This document shows positions 52,473 through 61,171 of a stretch of 64,000 nt of DNA, piece after piece; the stretch's first letter is position 1, and every line of letters starts with the position of its first letter. The notes beneath the pieces were generated by a model. It was given only the letters and a program-made list of their open reading frames with translations, was not told the origin of the DNA and ran no database searches. Position numbers and translations under genes: made by a program. Source of the DNA: Roseobacter denitrificans OCh 114 (GTDB taxonomy: Bacteria > Pseudomonadota > Alphaproteobacteria > Rhodobacterales > Rhodobacteraceae); the NCBI RefSeq assembly GCF_000014045.1, contig NC_008209.1, positions 2,813,001-2,877,000 on the forward strand, written 5' to 3'.

Positions 52473-54398
52473 ATGTCAGATATCGTAATCCGCCAAACAG
52501 CACATGCCGGGCGCATCACCCTCGCCCGCCCCGAAGCGCTCAATGCGATGACCTATGAGATGTGCCTGCAGATCGAAGCGGCGCTGGACAGATGGGCCAG
52601 GGATGAGAGGATTGCTCTGGTTGTTCTGGACGCCGAGGGGGACAAAGCCTTTTGCGCAGGCGGGGATATCGCGCAGCTCTACGAAACAGGCATGGCCGGG
52701 GATTATGCGTTCGGGCAGCGGTTCTGGGCCGACGAATACCGCCTGAATGCAAAGATTTTCAACTACCCCAAGCCGGTGATCTCGTTTTTGCAAGGCTTCA
52801 CCATGGGCGGCGGCGTTGGTCTGGGGTGTCACGGCACGCATCGCATCGTGGGAGAGAGCAGCAGGATCGCCATGCCGGAATGCGGCATCGGGCTGATCCC
52901 GGATGTGGGCGGCACTTTGATCCTTGCGCTCGCACCAGGGCGTGTTGGCGAATACCTCGGCACGACCGGATATCGGATGGGCCCTGCGGATGCGCTCTTT
53001 GCCGGGTTCGCAGATCATTTCATTCCCCAAGACGCATGGCCCGGCCTGATTGCGCAGCTCGAAGACGGCGCATCTGTGGACATCATCAAGCACGCCGCAC
53101 AGGACCCGGACGCGAGCGCATTGGCGGACCTGCAGCCTGAAATCGAGCGACACTTCGCGGGCGAAGGGCTGAGCGATATTCTCACCACTTTGCAAACCGA
53201 TGACAGTGACTTTGCAAAGGACACGCTCAAGCTGCTTCACCGCAACAGCCCACTGGCAATGGCGTGCACGGTCGAGGTGCTGCACCGGCTACGCGGTCCA
53301 ACGCTGAGCATGGCCAAGGCGCTGGATCACGAATACCGCTTTACCTATCGCGCGATGCAGCATGGCGATTTGCTGGAAGGCATTCGCGCCGCTATCATCG
53401 ACAAGGACCGCACGCCAAAATGGCAATATGCCGATATGCGCGTCCCTGCGATTGCTGTCAGCAAGATGTTGATGCCGCTGGGAAAAAACGCACTCACCTT
53501 GGAGGATGTCGCGATGACAAAAACGAACGTTGGCTTTATCGGGCTGGGGAACATGGGCGCACCAATGGCGGCGAATCTCGCCAAGGCGGGCCTGCATGTG
53601 ATCGGCTATGACACGGCTGGCACGACGGCAGAAGGCGTCACACAAGCACAAAGCGCGATTGAAGCCGCACAAGGGGCCGACATCGTTTTGAGCATGCTGC
53701 CCAATGGTGCTATTCTGCGCGATGTGGCCAGCACGGTGTTGCCGGTGATGAAGCCGGGGGCCTTGTTTCTCGACTGCTCCACAGTTGATGTGGACAGCGC
53801 ACGCGCCGTGGCGCAGGCGGCGCGGGACGCAAGTGTGCAATTCGTTGATGCGCCTGTTTCCGGCGGGGTCGGCGGCGCCGCGGCAGGCACGCTGACGTTC
53901 ATGGCGGGGGGCAGTGCCGAGGCCTTCGAAACCGCCCGCCCCTTGTTCGACATCATGGGCCAGAAGGCCGTTCATTGCGGCGCGCCGGGTGCCGGTCAGG
54001 CGGCGAAAATCTGCAATAACATGATCCTCGGGGCCACCATGATCGCCACCTGCGAAGCCTTCGCGCTGGCTGATAAACTGGGGCTGGACCGTCAGAAGAT
54101 GTTCGATGTTGTCAGCACCTCATCGGGCTACAGCTGGTCGATGAACGCCTATTGCCCGGCACCCGGCGTCGGCCCGCAAAGCCCGGCCGACAATGATTAC
54201 ACCCCCGGTTTCGCCGCTGAGTTGATGCTCAAGGACCTCGGCCTGTCGCAACAGGCGGCTGAGGCGGTGGATGCGGATACCCCGATGGGCGCGCGCGCAC
54301 TCGCGCTCTATCGCGCCTTTGTCGAGGAGGAAGACGGGCGCGGCAAGGATTTCTCCGCCATGCTGCCACGCTTCACGCAGCGCTCGCGCACAGAATGA
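52473..54398 (+). CDS. mmsB: Fused 3-hydroxyisobutyryl-CoA hydrolase and 3-hydroxyisobutyrate dehydrogenase
   Basis: A single 641-residue frame containing two complete enzymes. Residues 1 to about 345 are a crotonase-fold HIBYL-CoA hydrolase (DKAFCAGGDIAQLYE, GGGVGLGCHGTHRI, PECGIGLIPDVGGT). From residue 348 (ATG at 53514) follows MmsB, with Rossmann GFIGLGNMGAPMAAN, substrate motif DAPVSGGVGGAAAGT and catalytic Lys in GAGQAAKICNN. A ribosome binding site GGAGG lies at 53501-53505, 8 bases before that ATG, so MmsB could also be made alone. In related bacteria I would expect two genes; either a true fusion or a one-base change removed the hydrolase stop. Together with MmsA it covers three valine steps. 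Confidence 0.93.
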   Translation: MSDIVIRQTAHAGRITLARPEALNAMTYEMCLQIEAALDRWARDERIALVVLDAEGDKAFCAGGDIAQLYETGMAGDYAFGQRFWADEYRLNAKIFNYPKPVISFLQGFTMGGGVGLGCHGTHRIVGESSRIAMPECGIGLIPDVGGTLILALAPGRVGEYLGTTGYRMGPADALFAGFADHFIPQDAWPGLIAQLEDGASVDIIKHAAQDPDASALADLQPEIERHFAGEGLSDILTTLQTDDSDFAKDTLKLLHRNSPLAMACTVEVLHRLRGPTLSMAKALDHEYRFTYRAMQHGDLLEGIRAAIIDKDRTPKWQYADMRVPAIAVSKMLMPLGKNALTLEDVAMTKTNVGFIGLGNMGAPMAANLAKAGLHVIGYDTAGTTAEGVTQAQSAIEAAQGADIVLSMLPNGAILRDVASTVLPVMKPGALFLDCSTVDVDSARAVAQAARDASVQFVDAPVSGGVGGAAAGTLTFMAGGSAEAFETARPLFDIMGQKAVHCGAPGAGQAAKICNNMILGATMIATCEAFALADKLGLDRQKMFDVVSTSSGYSWSMNAYCPAPGVGPQSPADNDYTPGFAAELMLKDLGLSQQAAEAVDADTPMGARALALYRAFVEEEDGRGKDFSAMLPRFTQRSRTE

Positions 54399-54569
54399 CA
54401 TCGGGTGATGGCATGCGCCCCCGTTCCTCGCCGGGCTTCGAACCCCGAGGGGCAACGACGGCCCAACAGGCAGAAACAAGCCATTAAGGCGAAAACCGAT
54501 GTTGCACATCTTGCAATGGCCGTGGTGGTCCCCATGTCAAAGGCACGAAAATAAACAATGGGAGCAATC

Positions 54570-54713
54570 ATGGAACAGCAAGAAACAACCGAAGTGAATG
54601 TCAGAACCCTCGCGCAGCGCCTCAGATCTGACGTGACACTGACCGCGCCTGCATGGGTTTTTGCGCTTGGCGGTTTCGCCGTGCTTGTCTTGATCGGCGT
54701 CGCATTGGACTGA
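54570..54713 (+). CDS. Small single-helix membrane protein (47 aa)
   Basis: A short frame with a good ribosome binding site (GGGAG, 7 bases before the ATG). The protein starts MEQQETTEVNVRTLAQRLRS and ends in a hydrophobic helix (AWVFALGGFAVLVLIGVA) plus LD. It is a tail-type membrane protein. No family recognised; it sits alone between the HIBCH-MmsB gene and uvrA, both strands otherwise empty here. Confidence 0.6.
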   Translation: MEQQETTEVNVRTLAQRLRSDVTLTAPAWVFALGGFAVLVLIGVALD

Positions 54714-54914
54714 CGACATCAGGGCCGGTCCTCCCGTAACCGTTCTTATCTTTGGCGGTCCGATGGCGACCGCCACAGGCCTGTGGCGCGCCGTTCTGTG
54801 AAAGCCGCAGGACCTCACGGATGATCCGGTCGCATTTGCCACAACGATCCAACCGGTACATTTGAAACCAGCGCAGGGCTGTGAGCGCGCAGCGCCACCG
54901 CCCTGTTCAAACAC

Positions 54915-57773
54915 TTATTCGGCGGCCACTTTCTTCTGTGCCAGCATCGGTTTGAGGTATTTCCCGGTGTAACTGCCCGGCGCCTCGGCGACCTGTTCAG
55001 GCGTGCCGGTCGCCACGACCTCGCCCCCCCCGTCGCCACCTTCCGGTCCGATGTCGATGATGTGGTCGGCGGTTTTGACCACGTCGAGATTATGCTCGAT
55101 CACGATCACCGAATTGCCCTGATCGACCAATTCATGCAATACATCCAACAGCTTGCGCACATCTTCGAAATGCAATCCGGTGGTGGGTTCATCCAGAATG
55201 TAAAGCGTGCGCCCGGTTGAGCGCTTGCTGAGTTCCTTGGAAAGCTTGACGCGTTGCGCCTCGCCCCCCGACAGGGTCGTCGCCTGTTGGCCAACCTTGA
55301 TATAGCCTAGGCCCACGCGCATCAACGCATCCATCTTCTCGCGGATGGACGGCACCGCCTTGAAGAATTCCTGCGCGTCTTCCACCGTCATATCAAGAAC
55401 ATCCGCAATGCTCTTGCCCTTGAACGTGACCTCAAGTGTTTCGCGGTTGTAGCGTTTGCCCTTGCAGGTTTCGCACTCCACATAGACGTCGGGCAGGAAA
55501 TGCATCTCGATCTTGATCACGCCGTCGCCCTGACAGGCCTCGCAGCGCCCGCCCTTGACGTTGAAACTGAACCGTCCGGGTTTGTAGCCCCGGGTTTTTG
55601 CCTCGGGCAGCCCGGCAAACCAGTCGCGGATCGGTGTGAAGGCACCGGTATAGGTCGCCGGATTCGAACGCGGCGTGCGCCCAATGGGGCGTTGATCAAT
55701 GTCGATGACCTTGTCCAGATGTTCCAGCCCCTTGATCGTCTCGCAAGGCGCTGGCGTCTGGCGCGCCCCGTTCAGCCGCATGGAGGCCGTTTTGAACAGC
55801 GTCTCAATCGTCAGCGTCGATTTCCCGCCGCCCGACACGCCCGTCACACAGACGAATTTGCCCAGCGGATAATCCACCGTGACATTTTTCAGGTTGTTGC
55901 CCGTCGCTTTGACCACCTGCAGCTTTTTCTTGTTGCCCTTGCGCCGCGTCGTCGGAACGGCGATTTCACGCGTCCCCATCAGGTACTGCCCGGTGATCGA
56001 ATTTTCATCCGCCGCAACGCGCGCCGGTGTGCCGTGGCTGACAACCGTTCCACCATGCACGCCCGCCCCCGGACCAAGGTCAAAGACGTAATCCGCCTCG
56101 CGGATCGCTTCCTCGTCATGCTCCACCACGATGACGGTATTGCCTTGATCCCGCAGATTCTTGAGGGTCAACAGCAGGCGATCATTGTCGCGCTGATGCA
56201 GGCCAATTGACGGCTCATCCAGAACGTAAAGAACACCGGTCAGGCCGGAGCCTATCTGGCTGGCCAGACGGATGCGCTGGCTTTCGCCGCCCGACAGCGT
56301 GCCCGCATTGCGGCTCAGCGTCAGATACTCAAGCCCCACATTGTTCAGAAATCCCAGACGTTCGCGGATTTCCTTCAGGATCGCGCGCGCGATTTCGTTC
56401 TTCTGCGCCGTCAGATGGTCCGGCACAGTCTCGCACCACTCAAAAGCATCCCGGATCGACATCTGGACCACTTCACCAGCGTGCAACCCGGCGATCTTGA
56501 CAGCCAGGGCTTCGGGGCGCAGACGGAAACCACCGCAGGCCCCGCAAGGCCGGTTGTTCTGATAGCGCTCGAACTCTTCGCGAATCCAGTTGCTGTCTGT
56601 CTCGCGGTAGCGCCGTTCCATATTCGGAATGACGCCTTCAAACACGCGCGTGACCTGATAGACCCGGCCCCCTTCGTCGTAGCGGAACTGGATCTCCTCC
56701 TCGCCCGAGCCATAGAGGAATACCTGCTGCACCTTGTTCGGCAGATCCTTCCACTTGGTCGACTGTTTGAACTGATAGTGTTTCGCAATCGCCTCGATGG
56801 TTTGCAAGAAGTAGGGCGACTTGCCCTTGCGCCAGGGCGCGAGGGCCCCATCGGCAATCTTGAGGTTCTGATCGGGCACCACGAGCCGCTCGTCAAAAAA
56901 CAGCTCGACCCCCAACCCGTCACAGTCCGGACAGGCCCCGAAAGGCGCGTTGAACGAAAACAGCCGCGGCTCGATTTCGGGAATGGTGAAGCCGCTGACC
57001 GGACAGGCAAATTTCTCCGAAAACGTCGTGCGTTCCGGCTCGCCTTCGGCGGGGGCCGTTTCAAGGATTGCGATACCATCGGCAAGGTCAAGTGCGGTGC
57101 GCAGGCTGTCGGCAAGCCGCGTTTCCAAACCCTCGCGCACCACGATCCGATCCACCACCACATCAATGTCATGGCGGAATTTCTTGTCCAGCGTTGGCGG
57201 TTCGTCCAATTCGTAAAACGCGCCATCCACCTTGACCCGCTGAAATCCCTGCTTGCGCAGTTCCAGAAACTCTTTGCGGTATTCGCCCTTGCGGTCCCGG
57301 ATGATCGGGGCCAGCAGATAGGCGCGCGTCCCCTCCTCCATGGTCATCACACGGTCCACCATGTCCTGCACCTGCTGCGCTTCAATCGGTTTACCCGTCG
57401 CGGGGCTGTAGGGCGTGCCGACGCGCGCGAACAGCAGGCGCATATAGTCATAGATTTCGGTGACGGTGCCCACGGTCGAGCGCGGGTTCTTCGACGTGGT
57501 CTTCTGTTCGATGGAAATCGCAGGGCTGAGGCCGGAGATGTGATCCACATCCGGTTTCTGCATCATATCGAGGAATTGGCGCGCGTAGGCGGACAGCGAT
57601 TCGACATAGCGGCGCTGCCCTTCGGCATAGACCGTATCAAAGGCGAGCGACGATTTTCCTGACCCTGAAAGACCCGTGATAACAACCAGTTGGTCGCGCG
57701 GAATATCCACGTCGATGTTCTTGAGATTATGCTCACGCGCCCCGCGCACTTCGATGTTTTTCAATTCAGCCAT
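54915..57773 (-). CDS. uvrA: Excinuclease ABC subunit A
   Basis: A 952-residue UvrA with two ABC modules: Walker [10 protein letters not shown] (about 31-39) and GVSGGGKST (about 640), signatures [14 protein letters not shown] and [14 protein letters not shown], and zinc ligands in [18 protein letters not shown] and [10 protein letters not shown]...CETCKGKRY. It recognises DNA damage for nucleotide excision repair. The start MAELKNIEV is at 57773; an ATG one codon earlier is equally possible, with GGGGGCTC ahead. An alphaproteobacterial LexA box lies 66 bp upstream. Confidence 0.97.
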   Translation of the reverse strand: MAELKNIEVRGAREHNLKNIDVDIPRDQLVVITGLSGSGKSSLAFDTVYAEGQRRYVESLSAYARQFLDMMQKPDVDHISGLSPAISIEQKTTSKNPRSTVGTVTEIYDYMRLLFARVGTPYSPATGKPIEAQQVQDMVDRVMTMEEGTRAYLLAPIIRDRKGEYRKEFLELRKQGFQRVKVDGAFYELDEPPTLDKKFRHDIDVVVDRIVVREGLETRLADSLRTALDLADGIAILETAPAEGEPERTTFSEKFACPVSGFTIPEIEPRLFSFNAPFGACPDCDGLGVELFFDERLVVPDQNLKIADGALAPWRKGKSPYFLQTIEAIAKHYQFKQSTKWKDLPNKVQQVFLYGSGEEEIQFRYDEGGRVYQVTRVFEGVIPNMERRYRETDSNWIREEFERYQNNRPCGACGGFRLRPEALAVKIAGLHAGEVVQMSIRDAFEWCETVPDHLTAQKNEIARAILKEIRERLGFLNNVGLEYLTLSRNAGTLSGGESQRIRLASQIGSGLTGVLYVLDEPSIGLHQRDNDRLLLTLKNLRDQGNTVIVVEHDEEAIREADYVFDLGPGAGVHGGTVVSHGTPARVAADENSITGQYLMGTREIAVPTTRRKGNKKKLQVVKATGNNLKNVTVDYPLGKFVCVTGVSGGGKSTLTIETLFKTASMRLNGARQTPAPCETIKGLEHLDKVIDIDQRPIGRTPRSNPATYTGAFTPIRDWFAGLPEAKTRGYKPGRFSFNVKGGRCEACQGDGVIKIEMHFLPDVYVECETCKGKRYNRETLEVTFKGKSIADVLDMTVEDAQEFFKAVPSIREKMDALMRVGLGYIKVGQQATTLSGGEAQRVKLSKELSKRSTGRTLYILDEPTTGLHFEDVRKLLDVLHELVDQGNSVIVIEHNLDVVKTADHIIDIGPEGGDGGGEVVATGTPEQVAEAPGSYTGKYLKPMLAQKKVAAE

Positions 57774-58134
57774 CATGAGCCCCCATTTCCTACTAAACGA
57801 CATAGGCGTTTGACGCCGCTTCGCCAATCAAAAAAAGAGAACGAATGAGGAACAAGCCGTAATGCGCTTGGATCGGTTGCGTTCAAAGTGCCCGGTGCGT
57901 GTTTGCCGTTGCCGATGTCACCAAGGGAATCGCGCAAGACCGTAAAGACGCGGAATTTACACCCGTGAACAGAACGTTAACGGGATGATCGCAACTGCCA
58001 CGGGAAAACACCCGGAAAACGTGGTTAACACCGCGAAAGTGCTTTCCAAATGGTAAATATAGTTTTACGCATCGGCAGGCTTTGACAGTCAGGCGCTTTT
58101 GTTTTTCTGTCTTTCACGAGTACGAGGAAATAGT
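57774..58134. promoter_or_regulatory. Divergent uvrA / VPLPA-CTERM gene control region
   Basis: 361 bp without a gene. It contains the SOS box described separately and, near the right side, an AT-rich inverted repeat GTAAA-tatagt-TTTAC at 58053-58068 close to the second gene. The motif TATAGTTTtAC also occurs in the lpd palindrome. No small gene or RNA recognised. Confidence 0.5.
57839..57853 (-). promoter_or_regulatory. SOS box (LexA site) of uvrA
   Basis: On the minus strand GTTC-CTCATTC-GTTC, an exact match to the alphaproteobacterial LexA consensus GTTC-N7-GTTC established for Rhodobacter sphaeroides uvrA and recA. It is 66 bp upstream of the uvrA start. Confidence 0.85.
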
Positions 58135-58797
58135 ATGAAACTGAAACTTCTGGCGCTGAGCGCCGCAACCGCAACCATTTTGACCGCCGGGTCTGCATTC
58201 GCAGCCGTTGTTGGCGTCCAATCCTCTTGTGGCGGCACGAGCGCGTTGTATGGCAACACCAATTCAGCCATCACGGCCGGCGATTTGTCCGGTCTGACGG
58301 CGATCTGCGGTGACGCGTCCCGCTCGAACCTCGGCAACATCGAGGTTTCGGACGATGGCACGCCCATCAACGGCGATAACGACTTCTATTCGCTGGGCCT
58401 CGGCGGAGCGCTGGTGATTGAGTTCAACCCGGTCTACACAGGCCCTACAATGGTGATCGAGATCACCAATAATCGCGCATCGTCCAGCCACAAGGAAGCC
58501 GTGGAAATCCTTGGATCCAACGACGGTCTGGTGTTCACCTCACTGGGGTTCGCAAGCAACCAGACTGGTACGAATGACGGCACGCGCGGTACCAAGAGCA
58601 CCGTGACCTTCACCGGAACCTATGCTTTCCTTGGCTTTCGCGACGTGACGCAGAGCACATTCGCAAACTCGCAATCAACCGATGGATTTGACATAGACGC
58701 GGTTTCGGTCGCACCTGTGCCCCTGCCTGCATCTGCGCTTTTGCTGCTGGCTGGTGTCGGCGGTTTGGGTGCGTTGCGCGCACGTCGCAAAGGTTAA
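58135..58797 (+). CDS. Secreted protein with VPLPA-CTERM sorting signal
   Basis: A 220-residue exported protein: signal peptide MKLKLLALSAATATILTAG...FA, a mature domain rich in Gly, Ser, Thr and Asn with one Cys pair (SSCGG...AICGD), and the C-terminal sorting signal PVPLPASALLLLAGVGGLGA followed by RARRK. This tripartite tail (VPLPA, helix, basic end) is recognised by exosortase-type enzymes in roseobacters. The protein is probably released to the surface or into exopolysaccharide. GAGGAAA precedes the ATG at 58135. The palindromic repeat begins at the base after its stop. Confidence 0.9.
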   Translation: MKLKLLALSAATATILTAGSAFAAVVGVQSSCGGTSALYGNTNSAITAGDLSGLTAICGDASRSNLGNIEVSDDGTPINGDNDFYSLGLGGALVIEFNPVYTGPTMVIEITNNRASSSHKEAVEILGSNDGLVFTSLGFASNQTGTNDGTRGTKSTVTFTGTYAFLGFRDVTQSTFANSQSTDGFDIDAVSVAPVPLPASALLLLAGVGGLGALRARRKG

Positions 58798-58896
58798 AGC
58801 GTCATGCGAAAAACCTGAATCACGTAACGCTACTTGAAATCAGAGATTTCAACGCGTTACGTGATACTTGGTGTCTCAGGTATTTCGTCAGACGCT
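58798..58896. repeat. 99-bp palindromic element, copy 3 (directly after the VPLPA gene)
   Basis: Terminal inverted repeats AGCGTC / GACGCT, then CGAAAAACCTGA / TCAGGTATTTCG, ATCACGTAACGC / GCGTTACGTGAT and the tip TTGAAATC-AGA-GATTTCAA: the most regular copy, able to form a nearly complete hairpin. It starts at the base after the stop codon of the upstream gene. Confidence 0.88.
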
Positions 58897-58938
58897 CTAA
58901 TTAGGACTTCAACCTTTCAACAGCGTCATAAACACGAC

Positions 58939-58966
58939 AAAAGCGGGGTTTGATCCCCGCTTTTTT
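58939..58966. terminator. Bidirectional terminator between the VPLPA gene and lpd
   Basis: 10-bp perfect stem AAAAGCGGGG / CCCCGCTTTT with a TTTGAT loop and T-runs on both strands; 15 bases after the lpd stop. Confidence 0.9.
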
Positions 58967-58980
58967 GTGTCGATGCGATC

Positions 58981-60375
58981 CTACATGTGTATCACGCGAT
59001 CGTACGCGTCCAGCACGCTTTCATGCATCATTTCTGACAGCGTCGGATGCGGGAAGACGGTGTTCATCAGGTCTTCTTCGGTTGTTTCCAGCTGACGCCC
59101 GACCACATAGCCTTGGATCAGTTCGGTGACTTCGGCACCCACCATATGCGCGCCGAGCAGTTCGCCTGTCTTGGCATCGAAGACGGTCTTGATCATGCCT
59201 TCCGGCTCGCCAAGTGCGATGGCTTTGCCGTTGCCGATAAACGGGAAACGTCCGACCTTGACTGTATAGCCCAGCTCCTTGGCCTTTGCCTCACTGTAGC
59301 CCACGGAGGCGACCTGCGGATGGCAATAGGTGCAGCCGGCAATGGTTTCCGGCTTGACGGGATGGGCGTGTTTGCCCGCGATCAGATCCGCGACCATGAC
59401 CCCTTCATGGCTGGCCTTATGCGCAAGCCACGGCGCGCCGGCCACATCACCGATGGCATAGAGCCCCTCGATCCCGGTGCGGCAGAATTCATCCGTGACC
59501 ACATGGCTGCGGTCGATCTTGACGCCCAATTCCTCAAGGCCCAGCCCTTCGACATTTCCGACGATCCCGACCGCCGAGATGACAGTGTCGAATTCATGTT
59601 TTTCAACCTTACCGCCCACTTCAATATGCGCGGTGACCTTGCCTTTTGCCCGGTCCAATTGCTTGACCATGGCTTTCTGCATGATCTTCATGCCCTGCTT
59701 TTCAAAGGCTTTCTTGGCAAAGGCGGAAATCTCTTCATCCTCGACCGGCAGCACGCGGTCCATGACTTCGACGACTGTCGTATCCGCGCCCAGAGTGTTG
59801 TAAAAACTGGCGAATTCGATACCGATGGCTCCCGATCCGATGACCAGCAGCTTTTTGGGCATGTGCTTCGGTTCAAGCGCGTGTTTGTAGGTCCAGACCA
59901 GATCGCCATCCGCCTCAAGCCCCGGCAGGGTGCGGGCGCGCGCGCCGGTGGCGAGCACGATGTTCTTGGCAGTGAGGTCTTCCGCCCCCTTGTCGGTCTT
60001 GACGCTCACCTTGCCTTTACCGGCAAGTTTGGCCTCACCCATGAAAACGGTGACCTTGTTTTTCTTCATCAGATGGCCAATGCCGCCGGACAATTGCCCC
60101 GCCACCTTGCGGGAGCGTTTGACAACCGCGTCGAGGTCATAATCCACCTTTTCCGCCTTGAGCCCGAATTCCTTGGCCCGTTGCATCAGGTGGAACACTT
60201 CGGAGGACCGCAGCATCGCCTTGGTCGGGATGCATCCCCAGTTCAGACAGATGCCGCCCAGATGCTCGCGTTCAACGATAGCCACTGACATGCCCAGTTG
60301 CGCGCCGCGTATCGCCGCGACATAGCCGCCCGGACCGGCTCCGATCACGATAAGATCAAAGGATTTGGATGCCAT
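58981..60375 (-). CDS. lpd: Dihydrolipoyl dehydrogenase
   Basis: A 464-residue FAD disulfide oxidoreductase. FAD motif GAGPGGYVAAIRGAQLG, redox pair C43/C48 in GGICLNWGCIP, second FAD motif GLYAIGDVAGAPWLAHKA and C-terminal active-site HPHPTLSEMMHE. It reoxidises lipoyl groups of 2-oxoacid dehydrogenases or the glycine cleavage system. It stands alone here, not next to the complexes it serves. A 24-bp palindrome lies 27 bp before its start. Confidence 0.95.
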   Translation of the reverse strand: MASKSFDLIVIGAGPGGYVAAIRGAQLGMSVAIVEREHLGGICLNWGCIPTKAMLRSSEVFHLMQRAKEFGLKAEKVDYDLDAVVKRSRKVAGQLSGGIGHLMKKNKVTVFMGEAKLAGKGKVSVKTDKGAEDLTAKNIVLATGARARTLPGLEADGDLVWTYKHALEPKHMPKKLLVIGSGAIGIEFASFYNTLGADTTVVEVMDRVLPVEDEEISAFAKKAFEKQGMKIMQKAMVKQLDRAKGKVTAHIEVGGKVEKHEFDTVISAVGIVGNVEGLGLEELGVKIDRSHVVTDEFCRTGIEGLYAIGDVAGAPWLAHKASHEGVMVADLIAGKHAHPVKPETIAGCTYCHPQVASVGYSEAKAKELGYTVKVGRFPFIGNGKAIALGEPEGMIKTVFDAKTGELLGAHMVGAEVTELIQGYVVGRQLETTEEDLMNTVFPHPTLSEMMHESVLDAYDRVIHM

Positions 60376-60401
60376 GCTGTGCCCTCGCGCCTGTGAGTCA
60401 A

Positions 60402-60425
60402 ATATAGTTTACCGTTAAACTATAT
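60402..60425. promoter_or_regulatory. 24-bp palindrome upstream of lpd
   Basis: Perfect 10-bp arms ATATAGTTTA and TAAACTATAT around CCGT, 27 bases before the lpd ATG. Strong AT-rich operator candidate; the binding protein is unknown. Confidence 0.6.
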
Positions 60426-60494
60426 CGAGTTTCACAGCAACACGGTCAGTCGCGCGACAAATGCGCACTGTCGGATGCGCATGGCTGCCTTGCC

Positions 60495-61079
60495 CTATGC
60501 GGCTTTCGCTGCTTGCAGGTCCCGGACTGTCGTACCATATCCGCCATTCCTGACGTAATCCGCTTCGGCTTGTGTCGAGGGGCGTTGCAGTGCCGCATTG
60601 CGTGCCGGGAAGCGACCGAACTGACGGATCACGGCGCGGTGCGCGCGCGCATGCAACAGGTTGCTCGCCCCATGTTCGGGCATCCGCTCACAGATCAGGC
60701 GCACGCAGCGGTCCTGATCACAGAGGTTTTCAGAATGCATCAGCGGCAGATAAAAGAATTGTCGCGCCGGTTCGTCAATCTTGAGGTCCCAGCCCTTGCC
60801 AATGGCCGATTTCGCCGCGGCAAGTGCGATGCGGTCGGTCGCAAATGACTTGCCCGACCCGCGATACATATTGCGCGAAAACTGATCTGTCAGAATGATG
60901 TAGGCCAGCGCGCCGGATGGGTATGTCAGCCAGAGCGAAAACCGCCCTTCACTCGCCCCCGTCAGGGCCGGTGAGAACCGATCATATATTTCAGCATCCA
61001 GTTCATCAGACGCTTCGAACCATTTCTGCGGACCCACATCGTCCAGCCAGAACTTGAGAATTTCTTCAGGGCCAGTCAT
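60495..61079 (-). CDS. DUF924 family protein
   Basis: A 194-residue protein recognisable as DUF924 by the opening EILKFWLDDVGPQKWF, LTDQFSRNMYRG and the helical C-terminal part (YLPLMHSENLCDQDRCV, RFPARNAALQRPST). The family has a TPR-like helical fold and no assigned function. Single gene with its own promoter on the minus strand. Confidence 0.9.
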   Translation of the reverse strand: MTGPEEILKFWLDDVGPQKWFEASDELDAEIYDRFSPALTGASEGRFSLWLTYPSGALAYIILTDQFSRNMYRGSGKSFATDRIALAAAKSAIGKGWDLKIDEPARQFFYLPLMHSENLCDQDRCVRLICERMPEHGASNLLHARAHRAVIRQFGRFPARNAALQRPSTQAEADYVRNGGYGTTVRDLQAAKAA

Positions 61080-61171
61080 ACCATCTCTCTCTACTCATCA
61101 AGTGCCACCTGTTGATGTTAGACACGTTTTACAAGATTAACCTATTCACATTTTACGTCACCGCGACACAA

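Noticed and set aside
54420..54460. A T-arm-like sequence on the minus strand (GGGGTTCGAAGCCC) hinting at a tRNA
   Set aside because: No D-arm, anticodon arm or matching acceptor stem could be found around it; it is a short GC-rich hairpin after the HIBCH-MmsB gene.
56415..57662. 415-codon open frame antisense to uvrA
   Set aside because: Shadow of a fully conserved uvrA gene; no recognisable domain.
59047..60288. 413-codon open frame antisense to lpd
   Set aside because: Shadow of the lpd gene; translated product has no family resemblance.
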